A stretch of 64,000 bases of DNA from Epichloe hybrida (taxonomy: Eukaryota > Ascomycota > Sordariomycetes > Hypocreales > Clavicipitaceae): the NCBI GenBank assembly GCA_019022495.1, contig JAFEKR010000017.1:124001-188000 (forward strand). The letters run 5' to 3'. Under the pieces are notes generated by a model. The model was not told where the DNA came from. It did no database searches and worked only from the letters and a program-made list of their open reading frames with translations. The translations under genes and the position numbers were made by a program. Of the stretch, positions 36,301 to 48,870 are shown piece after piece; position 1 is the first letter of the stretch, and every line of letters starts with the position of its first letter.

Positions 36301-36619
36301 CAATGCTCTGACTATAGGTAAACAAGCGTACTAACTAGCGCTACCTGATAAGTATAGCTAACTATATAATGTGTTTTATATTAGCCTATTAGAGCTATGG
36401 AATTGCTAGGAAGATACCCTAGATAAGGATATACTAATGCTAGACCTTAAAGATAATAATAATAAGTTTAAAGTTAAAGAAGTTAGGGATTATAAGAAAA
36501 TACATAAAGGTAATAAATACCTAGTAAAATAGAAGGGCTAGCTAAGCGAATATAATTAATAAGTAGTATTAGAAAATATAAAAGGCACTTAATATATAAT
36601 TTAAGCTTTCTATTAAAGT

Positions 36620-37753
36620 AAAATAAGTAGAAAGCGTAGTAAGATATAAGTAAGTTATAAGTAATAAGGGATAAGGTAATTATAAAAAAGGCCTAGCCTT
36701 ATTAGCTACTATTATACTCTAATTAAAACCCTTATTAGATTATTTACTAAATAATAAAAGAAAAGATACCTATAAGGAGAGAAGTCTTATAGGAAACCCT
36801 TCTATAATTACCCCCTTATATATTAAAATAATACTATTATAAAGGAGGTACTTAGTACCCTTACTTTCATCCTCCTAAACTACTACCTTTATTACCTAGA
36901 AAAACTAGTGCTTCACTACCCCCTAGGGTATAAATCCTAGATTATAATATTATAGCTATAAAGTTATTTTTCTTTTCTAGGAATTATAATATATAATATA
37001 GTTTAGCTATAAAAAGTTAGTAAATAAGTAGTAAAGAAGAAGTAATAACTTATAATCCCTAGGGTAAGGGTAGGATATATAGTAACTAAAAGTTACTAGT
37101 ATAAAATAATATACTAATTATATATAGCTAAAGTAGCTTACTTAGGGAGTAAGTAAAGGTCTAGAGAATATATAATAAAATATACCTAATAGACCTTAGT
37201 AGCCCTAGTTAAACTAAAGGAAATATAATAAGCTATATTAGCATAATTAAACCCTAAAATAAGGTTTAGATAATAGGTGCTAAAATAGTAGTAAGTTACC
37301 TTAGAAAATATATAATTATTAAGGTTATTAAGGTTTTAATTACTTAGGGTATTTATTAAAGTTTTTACCTAATTAAGAATAGTAAGAAAATCTAGAAAAT
37401 CCCCTTATATAGTTAGTATTACCTAGAGAGATATAAGTAATTAGGGACTAAAAGAGTAAAGAATATAATAAACTTACTATCTTATAAGTATTATTATATT
37501 TAACACACTAGATATAATGCTTTAAATATTTCCCTTTAATAATAGTAGTTAGTATACTAGGGAATTAATAGTTAATCTAAGGGATATTAGGCTTAGCTAG
37601 AGAATTCTTCTTAAAGTCTATATAACTTATATATAAATAATATATATAGGAATATTCTCTTAAATAAATATTAGGGATAGCTATAATAATAATACTCTTA
37701 ATGCTTTTCTTATTTAATCCTATTTTAATAATAAGGTAAGTAGTAAAGGTAAA
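36620..37753 (+). other. Gypsy-2 3' non-coding region
   Basis: This AT-rich sequence after the chromodomain is collinear with the reverse complement of 15190-16300 in Gypsy-1. It holds no open frame. It ends at GTAAA (37749-37753), the target duplication of Copia-4. Confidence 0.7.
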
Positions 37754-38010
37754 TGTTGATTCCTTCGGATCTTCATCGGTTCAATCGTGGCCAAAGACCG
37801 GACCAATTGTGGGTCCGGCGCGATGCACGCAATATAATTAGCTACATTAATTCGCCACCCCCTTTTGTGCCCTATATATAGATTTCGCCTACTTTTCTAG
37901 CATCTAGACTTTCCCTCTCTTCTCCCTCTTTCCTAGCTAGCTAAGAAACTATTATTAACTTTAATTTATACAGGATTTATTACCTACGCAGGACCTTAGT
38001 GTAACTAATA
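37754..38010 (+). repeat. 5' LTR of Copia-4 (257 bp)
   Basis: It runs from TGTTGATTCC to AACTAATA. It is the best preserved Copia LTR in this window, with GGACCAATTGTGGGTCCGG intact. Confidence 0.92.
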
Positions 38011-38899
38011 CTAATTAGTAGTTAACTTCATAACCATAGATAAGCTAGGTATTATAAGAAGAGATATTTCTACAGACACTACTACTACTACCCCTTATTA
38101 TACTATAACGGTTATTACGGTAGAGAGGCACGACTGCATAAGTGTGCTAAAGGAAGAGACTAGAATCCTAGTTATAGGCTTATTAGGCTTCTAAGGAATT
38201 AATCTATTAACCCTTAGGCTTAGGGATATAACTTCGTTATATCTATCTAGGATATTATTGTTAATTGTTAATTTTATTGTCTATTACAAGAAAACTAACT
38301 AACTAACCGAATCTATTACCACAAGGTATTTATTTCAAACCTGACGTTAAATAACCTTAGCTAAGCTAGCTGACTTACCTATAAATTCCCTTTGACATAT
38401 CACCTTCTAATAGACCTTTAATCTCTCCCTATAAGCATCTACTACTTGTTTTTTTTACCCCCTTTATTATTAGTGCTATTTGCCCTATACTTATTAGTAA
38501 GAAAGAGAGATTACCTCCTTCCCTCCTTTTCATGAAAAACAGGAAGTGGCAATTCCTATTATTCCCTTATTACTTTTCCTATCATTTTCCGGTTACTTTT
38601 AAAACTTATATTACTTTCTTTATCCCTATTAATTTACTCTTATTACTACTTTTGCTACTTCTGCTGCTTTTTCTTCCGTTTTTCCTGTTTTTATAATCTT
38701 CTAATTTCATTAGAGTGATAACGCTCCTAAAATGCGAAAGAAAAACCTCGTAATAGCAATAGGCAAACACAGGAGCTTAATTAGTAGTAAAAATAATAAA
38801 TTAGTAATATTTCTTTTATAGTTAAAGATAGCAAAGGAATCTAGACTTTCTATAAGAGCAAAAGCTACTAGTAATAGTAAGGCTTTAACTATTACCTCT

Positions 38900-41800
38900 A
38901 AAAGACCCTAAGAGCATAAGTTACCCTTATGCCTTTAATAGCTTACTTATAACTTCTCTAGTAATTAGAAAGAATTCGTTAAGCTAGATCTAGAGACTGC
39001 TACATAGCTTAAGCTTAATAACTAGATTATAAGATTTATTAACCTTAGTAAGTATTAAGGATAGAGAGATAATAACCTATAGGAATCATTCTAAGAAGAC
39101 TTTAAAGGCTAGTCTAAAGATACCTTTAAAAGGGTATCTAAGGATGTTATTAGAGAATTACATAATTCTTTACAAGATTACAGCGTCCTTATTAGGTAAG
39201 GCCTAGGATATTTAATCCTAGTATTACTTAAGGAAGTGCTTTATTAAACCTTAATGCCTCTTTAGTTATAGGAAAGATCACAAGAAAGACCATAATCTTC
39301 CAAACCCCTAGAACCTTAATATTAATAGCCCTAATAACCTACCCTAGAAATTAACCTTCCCTAACCCTAGAGATTGCTTAAACCCTTATAAGAACCCCTA
39401 TAATAATCCCTATTATATTAATAGCTTTATCTAGATAATTATTATTAAGAATAACTAGTAGACTATTATTTATAATAAATTATACCTTTATAGTAATTCC
39501 CCTCTAAAGATTAGATTACAAAGAAGATCTTAGAGCTTATAAAGATATATAAGGATAGTAACCGCTATAGTAAAAAGCTATATAACTTCTTAACGCTAAA
39601 GATCACGCTCTTTAAAAACAAGTATAATAGAATTAACCTTCCTTAAATATATTATTAGAAGGCTTTCCTTATTATATTAATAGGTAATACTAAGTAATAC
39701 TACCTTAATTACCTCTTTAGGAATAACTATTCCTATAAAGAGATAATTACTTATATTTATTAGTGCTTTAAGACAGAAAGTAACTAGTAATTCTATTACT
39801 ATAAATAGAGTAGCATAATGCTAAAGAGCATAATTAAGAAAAACCCTAATAAAAGCAAGCTTAATTACCTTAAGATTATATTATTAACCCTTAAGAAAAT
39901 CCATAGAGGCCTATACCTTACTAAAACAGTAGATACTAAACTCTATAAGTAAGCCTTAAATACTATAGCTAGTGTGCCCGAATATTAGATAGTGGAATAC
40001 ATACACTCCGTAAGCTTTAAGAGTCTTACTAGAGACCTCCGTAAGGCAATTACTATTACGAAATTAAATAAGAAGTCCTCCTAATACCTTTAGTACTAAT
40101 AAGGAGACCCTCTAGAGGCTATATTTACTAATTATTAGTACAGATAATAATCCCATAGTAGAGGAAGCTATTATAAATAAAGCCCTAGGCTAAGCACTAA
40201 GCGCTGCTTTATATATAATAAGAGCAGCTACTAGTCTTCTAATCACTTTACTAAAGAGCGTTAAAAGGAGAAAGACTACTAGTAGGCTAGTAAGATATAT
40301 TATACACCCCCTTTAGAGAAGAGATTCTAAGTATTCCTTACCTCCTATAAAGGGCAGAATAATAATAAACCTAATAAAGGCTTAGGTAAGAATTAGGAAG
40401 CATATCTTATGGCTTATATAGAAGCTAAAGATAATAATAATAATATTAAGGAGCTACTATTAATAGCACATCTAAGCATTATATAATTCTTTTATTCTAG
40501 ACTATAGACTAACTATAATACCACTAACGCTAATATTCTCGCGACCTTATATAATTAAGCTTTTTAATACGCATTCCTTAAATAAGAACTCTACAAGCTA
40601 TAAGAGTGCGATAAAGGATTAATTTGCTATATCTCTGAAGAACGCTATTCCGAAGAGGTTTTCAAAGGGATTATACCTAATACTAGCGCTATAAGGAAAT
40701 TAAGTATAAGAGAGGCATAAGTAAAGGCTCTGCTAAGATTAATGCCTTTACTAAAAGTAATCCCCTACAAGCCCTAAATTATCATATTTAGCGCCGGATT
40801 AGCAGTTGCAAAAGGAATCCTTTGTGTGCTCACGGAGCTTAGAGAGCTTGAATTCTATGTCCTTAATATAGCTACCCCTTTTCTCTTCTTAATTACTAAT
40901 ATAGATAAGATACAAGTTAAGATTAATAACCTTACTAATATGCTTATCTAAGGCAACAAAACTATCCCTATTATGTAATAATAGGGATATCCTTAGTGGT
41001 TACTAGAGGCAAGAGAGACGGTTGCCTTTTACCTTTTAGAAGGAGATATTCGTTAATTACATCATTAACTTAGTTACCCTTCTGTTTAACGGCTTATAAA
41101 GATCCTTTACTAAGCTAGTCACGAAGTTAAACTCTAGGTAATTAAGAAATTAACTAAGGTCTGCTACCATTGCTAAATACACGGAAAGGCCCCTAGCTAA
41201 TTCAAATTTATAATTAAGGACAATCACGAATTTAACTACAAGATTATCATTAATATCGTGTAAATCAATAGCTAACTAGTGCTTTATATTATTAATTTAG
41301 TAACCTTATTCTAAGTAGCCTAATTCCTTAATTTAAAGAAGTAAAAGGCTTGAGACATCTGGGATGTAATTTACGAATATTAGATTAATACTTATCTCGG
41401 ACCTCTAGATTAGATTATCCACAATGCTAGCAATAACTTTGCTTCCGCTGAATTTAAGCACTATGCTTAACTAATATTAATTAAGACTAATAAGATGCTA
41501 ATTAAAGCCTATAATAGCATTAGAAAGGTTAAGAGATATCATAGACCTCTACGCTAAGCTTATAACATTATCACAGACTTAATTAGGATAGAACTCACGC
41601 TAGAGTAATGTCTTCAAATAGCTATTAAAGCAATTAATAACTCTATAAGCCTAAATGGTATTATCCTAACCCTACTAGTCTTCAGAGGCTACCCGCGAAT
41701 AATAGATAAGTTACTACTAAGCGTCTCTGTTATTTAATGTACTAAAGTAATTTATAAAGCTACTAATAAAGTCCGCTACTATCTAGCTTTATAGCAGGTT

Positions 41801-44040
41801 CACGATACCCTTAAAGCCTAGAATAGCCCTAACACAGCGCCTATACATTAGCTACCCCTATAAGCTAATGTATATATATAAAGAGAGAAAGGTAGCTAGC
41901 ATAGCTTATATAAGCTGCTTACTACTAATAGAGAGACCTATACTATTAATATACCCTATAGCCTAGTAAAGTTCTGCTTTATAGTAGTGAAGCCCTATTA
42001 TAAAGACCTATGTACTATAGAGGGGCTAGAGTAGTAGGAGATAAAGCCCTATGATCCACTAGAGCAATAGCTAAGCGACGCAAAAGAAGAAGGAGCTGCA
42101 TAACTAACTAGAGATAAAAGAGATCCTCTAATAGAAGATAGCGAAGAGCTATAGGCACTGGCTAAGAGAAGGTAAGGGAGACTAAGAAAGGCCCTTATAG
42201 TGTAATTTATAAGTGTAGGAGAGTCTAATAAAGAGGCTTATAAAGCCTAAAAGGCCCTGAGGGGAAGCTATTAAGTTAAAGACTTATTACTATGCCCTAA
42301 AGGAATAAAAGTAAGGAAAAGAAAACCTTATAGCCCTAAGAAGGATATTAGCCTAGTTTAGCTCTATATACTTATAAATAAAAATTAAGAGGAGGCCTTT
42401 ATTTAAGAGGTTATAACTAGAGGAATACTAAGTATAGTATTTCTTATAGCAAAGGAAGAGGCTAATTAGAACCTTGCTCTTTAACTCTACTAAGAAGGAA
42501 GGATTATAACCCTAGGAAAACCCTTTAAGTAGTCTAATTAAGCTGAGATTAATGCTTTATAAGCTTATGATATATTTAAATTTATTAGGTTTAACTTAGC
42601 AAAGCACAGAGGTTATAGAATCTTTGATTCTTGTATAGTTAGAGAGATTAAAGGCAAAGGAACGGACTTGCTATACGAGAAATCTCGCCTTATTATACAA
42701 GGCTATAATAACAAAGGAAAGGAATTCATCCTAACGTAATTACTAATAATATAACGAGCGAGCTAACGACTGATTGTAGCTATTGCTCTATTATTAAGAA
42801 GAAGAGGTATTTACCTTTAGATTCGCGATATTACGTAAGCTTACACTTAATTACATATAATACTAACGAGGCTAATTATTATAAGAATCCTAAAGCAGAT
42901 TATATACCTCTTTCTAGAAGGGACTATGATTAAATTAATTAAACCTCTTTACGGGATTGTAGAGGCTAGAACCTACTAGTAGGTAATGTACTTCCGTTAC
43001 TATAGGGATAACCTTAATATAATAACCTTAACCTACGATCCCTGCTTGTTAATTATAGCTCCGAATGATAAGAACCTCTTTAGCATTATTAGAATGCAAA
43101 CTAATAATATATTAGGCCTAAGCAATAATAACTTCTTCTAAAAAGAAAAGAAAGAGCTTTAGAAGGCTAATTTTATAGCTAAAGAAAAGTAATGATTAAC
43201 TGCTAAGAATCCCCTTATCTTTAACGGGTGTATCTTAACCTAAAATACTAATAATTTGTTAATCTTAACCTAGAAGGGCTAGAGTTAGAAGATTAAGGAA
43301 GTTAATTCTTGATCCCTAATAGCAAAGTAAGACTACATAGAATAACAAGCCTAAGGAAGCTATATTGTAACTATATGTTAACTAAAAGCTTCCTATGACT
43401 TATTAATTATAGCTTAACACTAAGAACCCTCTAGGGAAGATATTGTATACCTTAATAAACGCCTTAAGTAGTAGATTAAGAATTAATAATGCGAACTATA
43501 ATACATTCCTTTAGTCCTTAAAGAGGTAAAGCTCTTTGTGTTTGTAGATAAATTGCTTGCTAATAATAAGGATTTGAGCTCATAGATTAGGTATGTAATT
43601 ATGATTAGTAATGAGATAATGCAAGATAATAATACCTTTATTATAAAAGGTAATATTATTATGTATAGTTTAATAAAGAGTAAGCAAGTTACCTATAGTG
43701 CGCTTACCTCTGAGTTATATAGCATAGTCTAAGGCGTAGATATTACCTACGTGATTTCCATGACTCTCCATTAGATCATGGATTAATTAAAGATGCCTTG
43801 GATCCCTATGATCCTTTGTACTAACTCTTTTTTATTATATAAATGCCTTATGAAGCTAGGAACCATAAAGGAGAAGAGACTAATGATTAATATTATAGCT
43901 CTTCGTTAATTATACGAAAGGCATGAGATCTACGAAGTTAGATGGATTAATGGCAACAATAATCTGGCGGATATAATAATAAAAGCATTGCTGAATTTAT
44001 TACTTTTCTCTTTAATTAATTTAAATGAATTAACGATTTG
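38900..44040 (+). pseudogene. Copia-4 Gag-Pol relic
   Basis: Gag spans about 39000-40500 and contains the zinc-knuckle remnant RCFIYNKSS at about 40200-40262. The integrase zinc-finger region is near 41160-41200, and the core, with a GPLDQIIHNAGNNF-like motif, is near 41395-41435. RT has IIQGYNNKGKEFI at about 42680-42735 and MQTNNILGL at about 43090-43135, where the catalytic Asp-Asp is Asn-Asn. RNase H spans about 43520-43990 and ends in a WINGNNNLAD motif. Stops are fewer than in the other copies but are still present in every domain. Confidence 0.86.
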
Positions 44041-44248
44041 TGTTGAAGGATAGGTGAAGAGACTTATAATATTAAGGGACAGGAGCTTAGGCAAGGACTA
44101 ATAGATTAATTCAATTAACTAATGCCACGACGGCTAATCAGAGTAGCGGATTCCTATTAAGGGATTCACTAGTATACACTTTCCTTTGATCTGATTTTTA
44201 TTATGTTTTTAAGCTCTTTAGCTACGAAGGAAAAAGAGAGATTACTAG

Positions 44249-44505
44249 TGTTAATTCCTTCGGATCTTTATTGGTTTAATTATAGCTAAAGACTAGACTA
44301 ATTATGGGTCTGGTGTGATGCACGCAATATGATTAGCTATATTAATTTGCCACCCCCTTTTATGCCTTACATACGGATTTCGCTTACTTTTCTAGTATCT
44401 AGACTTTCCCTCTCTTCTCTCTCTTTCCTAGCTAGCTAAGAAACTATCATTGACTTCAATTTATACAGGATTTATTACCTGCGCAGGACCTTAGTGCAAC
44501 CAACA
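44249..44505 (+). repeat. 3' LTR of Copia-4
   Basis: It runs from TGTTAATTCC to GCAACCAACA. It has the same length as the 5' LTR, and differences are mostly transitions. Confidence 0.92.
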
Positions 44506-44510
44506 GTAAA

Positions 44511-44723
44511 GTTATAGTAACTAATAATATAATAGTATCTAAGGAAAAGTTTACTATAAATAAGAAAGGGAAAAGTTAGTAATATAATAGGGAGTTATAA
44601 GTAAATTTATACTTAAATACTAATATTATTTATTATTATTTTAGTATAGCTACTACTTAGTAAATAGCTATATAGTACTTACTAAAAGCTATTTAAAAGC
44701 CTAGCTAAAAGTAAGGGGGTAAT
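44511..44723 (+). other. Gypsy-2 3' non-coding tail with polypurine tract
   Basis: Gypsy-2 resumes after the GTAAA duplication and runs to AAAAGTAAGGGGG before its 3' LTR. It matches the reverse complement of 14978-15190. Confidence 0.8.
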
Positions 44724-44925
44724 TATAAGGCCTTACTTATAATACTAGTATGCTAGCGTACTACTAGGTAAGCGTATTACGCCCTAGGGCTAAGTCTATA
44801 TAATACTAGTAAGTTACTAGCTATAAGTTAGTAACTCGCACGCATAACATACTTAGACCTAGTAAGCTTTAGTTAATATACGAACGCCCCTATACCTCTT
44901 GCCTAGCTATCCCTTTGTTCTCACA
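44724..44925 (+). repeat. 3' LTR of Gypsy-2
   Basis: It starts TATAAGGCC, a decayed TG, and ends TTGTTCTCACA. It is 202 bp long. Confidence 0.9.
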
Positions 44926-47900
44926 ATTTCAAACCTAATATTAAATAAACTTAGCTAAGCTAGCTGACACACCTATCTTTAACACATTACCTTCTAATAG
45001 ACCTTTAATCTCTCCTTATAAGCATCTACTGCTTATTTTTTGCCCCCTTTACTCTTAGTGCTATTCACCCTATGCTTATTAGTAAGAAAGAGAGAGATTA
45101 CCTCCTTCCCTCTTTTTATGAAAAATAGGAAGTAGTAATTCCTACTATTCCTTTGTTGCTTTTGTTGCTTTTCTTGCCATTTTCTAGTTACTTTTAGCAC
45201 TTCTATTACTTTATTTACCCCTATTGATTTATTCTTATTGCTACTTTTACTACTCTTTCTTCTGATTTTCCTGTTTTCGCAATCTTTTGATTTTATTAGA
45301 GTAGTAACACTCCTAAAGTACGAAATAAAACCCTTATAATAGCGATAGGTAAACATAGGAGCTTAATTAGTAGTATAATAACTTAATAACATTCCTTTTA
45401 TAGTTAAAGATAGTAAATGAATCTAGACCTTCCATAAGAGTAAAGGCTGCTAGTAATAGCAAGGCTCTAATTATTACCCCTAAAAGACCCTAAGAGCATG
45501 AGTTACCCTTATGTCTTTAATAGCTTACTTATAACTTCTCTAGTAATTAGAAAGAATCCGTTAAGCTAGATCTAGAGACTACTATATAGCTTAAGCTTAA
45601 TAACTAAATTATAAGATTTATTAACCTTAGTAAGCATTAAGGTTAGAGAGATAATAACCTATAGGAATTATTCTAAGAAGACTTTAAAGGCTAGTTTAAA
45701 AACACCTTTAAAAGGGCTGTAAAGGAAGTTATTAGAGAATTACGTAATTCTTTACAAGATTATAGTGTTCTTATTAAATAAGGCCTAGGATATTTAATTC
45801 TAGTATCCCTTAAAGAAGTGCTTTATTAAACTTTAATACCTCTTTAGTTATAGGAAAGATTATAAGAGAGACTATAATCTTCTAAACCCCTAGAGCCTTA
45901 ACACTAATAGCCCTAATAACCTACCCTAGAAATTTACCTTCCCTAACCCTAAAGACTATATAAACCTTTATAAAAGCCCTTATAATAATTACTATTAAAT
46001 TAATAGCTTTATCCTAATAATTGTTATTAATAATAACTAGGGGACTATTATTTATAACAAAATATGCCTTTATAGTAATTTACCTCTAAAGATTAGATTA
46101 TAAAGAAAATCTTAGAGCTTATAAAGATATATAAGAATAGTAATTACTATAGTAGGAAGCTATATAACTTCTTAATACTAAAGATTACGCTCTTTAAAAA
46201 TAAGTATAATAGAATTAACCTTCCTTAAATGTATTATTAAAAGGCTTTCCCTATTATATTAATAGGTAATGCTAAATAATACTTCCTTAATTACCTTTTT
46301 AAGAATAACTATTCCTATAAAGAGATAATTACCTATATCTATTAATACTTTAAGATAGAAAGTAACTAGTAATTTTATTACTACTAATAGAGTAGTATAA
46401 TATTAAAGAATATAATTAAGAAAAACCCTAATAAAAGCAAGCTTAATTACCTTAAGATTATATTATTAACCCTTAAGAAAATTTATAAAGGACTATACCT
46501 TGCTAAAATAGTAAATACTAAGCTCTATAAGTAAGCCTTAAATACTATAGCTAGTGTGCCTAAATATTAGATAGTAGAATATATATACTCCCTAGGCTTT
46601 AAAAGTCTTACTAGAGATCTCTATAAGGTAATTACTATTATAGAATTAAATAAGAGGTTTTTCTAATACCTTTAGTACTAATAAGAAGACCCTCTAGAGG
46701 CTATGTTTACTAATTATTAGTATAAATAGTAATTACCCCCCTATAGTAAAGGAAGCTATTATAAATAAAGCCTTAGGCTAAGCACTAAGCGCTGCTTTAT
46801 ATATAGTAAGAGTAGCTACTAGTTCTCTAATTACTTTACTAAAGAATATTAAAAGGAAAAGGACTACTAGTAAGCTAGTAAAATATATTATATACCCCCT
46901 TTAGAGAAGAGATTCTAGGTATTCCTTACCTCCTATAAAGGGTAGGATAATAATAAGCCTAATAAAGGCTTAGGTTAGAATTAGGAATTATATCTTTTAG
47001 CTTATATAGAAGCTAAAGATAATAATAATAATATAAAGAAGCTACTATTAATAGTATACCTAAGTATTATATAATTCTTTTACTCTAGATTATAGACTAA
47101 CTATAATACTACTAATATTAATATCCTTATAACCCTAAATAATTAAGCCTTCTAACACACACTCCTTAGGTAAGAGCTCTATAAGCTATAAGAGTGTAAT
47201 AAAGGCTTAATTTACTATATCTCTAAAGAATACTATTTTAAAGAGGTCTTTAGAGGGATTATGCCTTATACTAGCACTATAGGAAAGTTAACTATAGGAA
47301 AGGTATAAGTAAAGGCTTTATTAAGATTAATACCTTTATTAAAGGTAACCCCTTATAAACCTTAAATTATTATATTTAGCGCTAGATTAGTAGTTATAAG
47401 AGAAATCCTTTATATACTTATAAAACTTAGAGAGCTTAAATTCTATATTCTTAATATAGCTACCCTCTTTCTTTTCTTAATTACTAATATAAATAAGATA
47501 TAAGTTAAGATTAATAACCTTACTAACATACTTATCTAAGGTAATAAGACTATACCTTTTATATAATAATAGGGCTATCCTTAGTAGTTACTAGAGGCAA
47601 GAGAAATAGTTACCTTTTACCTTTTAGAAGGAGATATTTATTAATTATATTATTAACTTAGTTACCCTTTTATTTAATAACTTATAAAGATCCTTTACTA
47701 AGCTAGTTATAAAGTTAAACACTAGGTAATTAAGGAATTAACTAAAGTCTACTACTATTACTAGATATATAGAAAGGCCCCTAGTTAATTTAAGTTTATA
47801 ATTAAAGATAACCACGAATTTAACTACGAGATTATTATTAATATTATATAAATTAATAGCTAACTAGTGCTTTATATTATTAATTTAGTAATATTATTCT

Positions 47901-48090
47901 AGGTAGCCTAATTCCTTAATCTAAGGAAGTAAAAGGCTTAAGATATCTAGGATGCTATTCGCAAATATTAGATTAATACTTATCTTAGATCTCTAGAATA
48001 GATTATATATAATACTAGTAATAACTTTACTTTCGCTAAGTTTAAGTACTATGCTTAACTAATGTTAATTAAGACTAATAAGATACTAAT

Positions 48091-48870
48091 CCCTCCTGAG
48101 TACGAGGTAAAACTGCTTAGCTTACTACACCCTAACACCCCATTCCTTCAACTTCTTTTTATCTGCCTTGCAAAGCTTATTATTAGGCTTGCCCTTATTT
48201 TTTAACATTTTCTCCCTTATATTATAGATACTATTAATTATCTTTAGGTTAGATTTATCTTCCCTTTCCTTTCCTTTGCCTTTCTTCTCCTCTATAATAT
48301 TATTTAATATTTTAGATAGTGCGGTGTCTTTTTTATCACCTTTAGCTATACTATTATCTAATCAGTTAGTCGTTAATTGGTTGATTAGTAGCCCATAACC
48401 TACTTGGTGATGTAATGGATGCAGTGCGTCTGTTGGTTTGGAATTGGATTGGCTGTAATTGAGGATAAGTTGTGTTTTTTTTTTGGTTTGCCTTAGAGCT
48501 TTAAAGGACAAGTTATAAGATGGAAGAGATATAGAGAGATAGAATAAACATAGTCGTAGAGGAAGAGGGAATCACGTTAATTTATGCTATAAGTAAAACT
48601 TAAATGGATTTGAGTTTAACTACGGTCGCGAATTATGACTGTATCTTACGCAATCGCAGCTATAAAGTTTATTATAAACTTTGTATTAACTTTTCAGCCC
48701 CTAAATTTATAGCTTAAAGCTTATTCCTTAATGTTTTACCTAACACTACGGTGATTATTAAATTTAGTTATTACATGTGGCACTAGCTAGGTATTACTAG
48801 TAATTTTTTTGGTTCCTTGAAAATTAGATGCATTGGCCACAGCCAATGACCCCAAAAAAAATTAAAAATC
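48091..48870. mobile_element. 780-bp insertion with 14-bp target duplication, possibly non-LTR
   Basis: AATAAGATACTAAT is duplicated at 48077-48090 and 48871-48884. The plus-strand end carries a perfect hairpin, CATTGGC-CACA-GCCAATG, then ACCCC and an A-rich tail (AAAAAAAATTAAAAATC). A long duplication plus an A-rich 3' end points to LINE-type target-primed insertion. Composition is mixed and RIP is mild. No RT is present, so it would be a SINE or a chimeric, 5'-truncated product. Confidence 0.6.
48125..48361 (-). pseudogene. Lys-rich ORF fragment within the 780-bp insertion
   Basis: A 78-codon minus-strand frame is open from just after a TGA to a TAG stop. It lacks an ATG at its start; the first Met is inside. 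It is strongly charged, with an EEKKGKGKERE stretch, and ends KKKLKEWGVRV. It looks like the C-terminus of a longer protein, perhaps of an element, carried in the insertion. The family is not recognised. Confidence 0.35.

Larger units (their letters stand above)
34512..36310. mobile_element. hAT-like non-autonomous transposon (hAT-2), 1799 bp
   Basis: Perfect 10-bp terminal repeats CAGAGCATTG/CAATGCTCTG are flanked by the 8-bp duplication ACTATAGG at 34504-34511 and 36311-36318. Removing the element and one duplication restores the Gypsy-2 integrase frame. There is no transposase frame. It has TGTAGTGTAG subterminal arrays at both ends, a 101-bp satellite and a TAAGCTATTA minisatellite. It is related to hAT-1 but in the opposite orientation, judging by the minisatellite position and by the AAAAGTGGGTC block near 34690. 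Confidence 0.92.
30000..36620 (+). pseudogene. Gypsy-2 Gag-Pol relic with chromodomain
   Basis: The order is that of chromoviruses. Gag spans about 30000-31050 with a degraded zinc-knuckle region near 30985-31060, and a protease region lies near 31190-31260. RT spans about 31640-32400 with YLDN at about 32213-32256, and RNase H about 32460-33000. Integrase spans about 33170-34500: a remnant HHCC region near 33550-33620, a LIDFIIGL strand near 33765, and NNTINKI near 34170. The GKQAYQLALP region is split by hAT-2. The C-terminal chromodomain, with HKGNKYLVK, lies at about 36490-36535. Stops are at former Gln or Trp codons, and the second catalytic Asp of RT is Asn. Confidence 0.85.
37754..44505 (+). 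mobile_element. Complete Ty1/Copia retrotransposon (Copia-4)
   Basis: The 6752-bp element has LTRs at 37754-38010 and 44249-44505 and identical duplications GTAAA at 37749-37753 and 44506-44510. It is nested in Gypsy-2, which is nested in Copia-3, so it is among the youngest insertions here. It retains more CA and TG dinucleotides than its host. Confidence 0.94.
29760..44925 (+). mobile_element. Ty3/Gypsy chromovirus (Gypsy-2), with hAT-2 and Copia-4 nested inside
   Basis: It is bounded by 5-bp duplications ATTTC at 29755-29759 and 44926-44930, with 202-bp LTRs at 29760-29961 and 44724-44925. Without hAT-2 and Copia-4 it is about 6.6 kb. A purine run, AAAAGTAAGGGGG, lies just before the 3' LTR as a polypurine tract. 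It is strongly RIP-mutated in all frames. Gypsy-1 and Gypsy-3 belong to the same family. Confidence 0.93.

Noticed and set aside
29760..44925. One giant 15-kb Gypsy element
   Set aside because: The excess length is explained by hAT-2 and Copia-4, each with its own target duplication. The element without them is about 6.6 kb.
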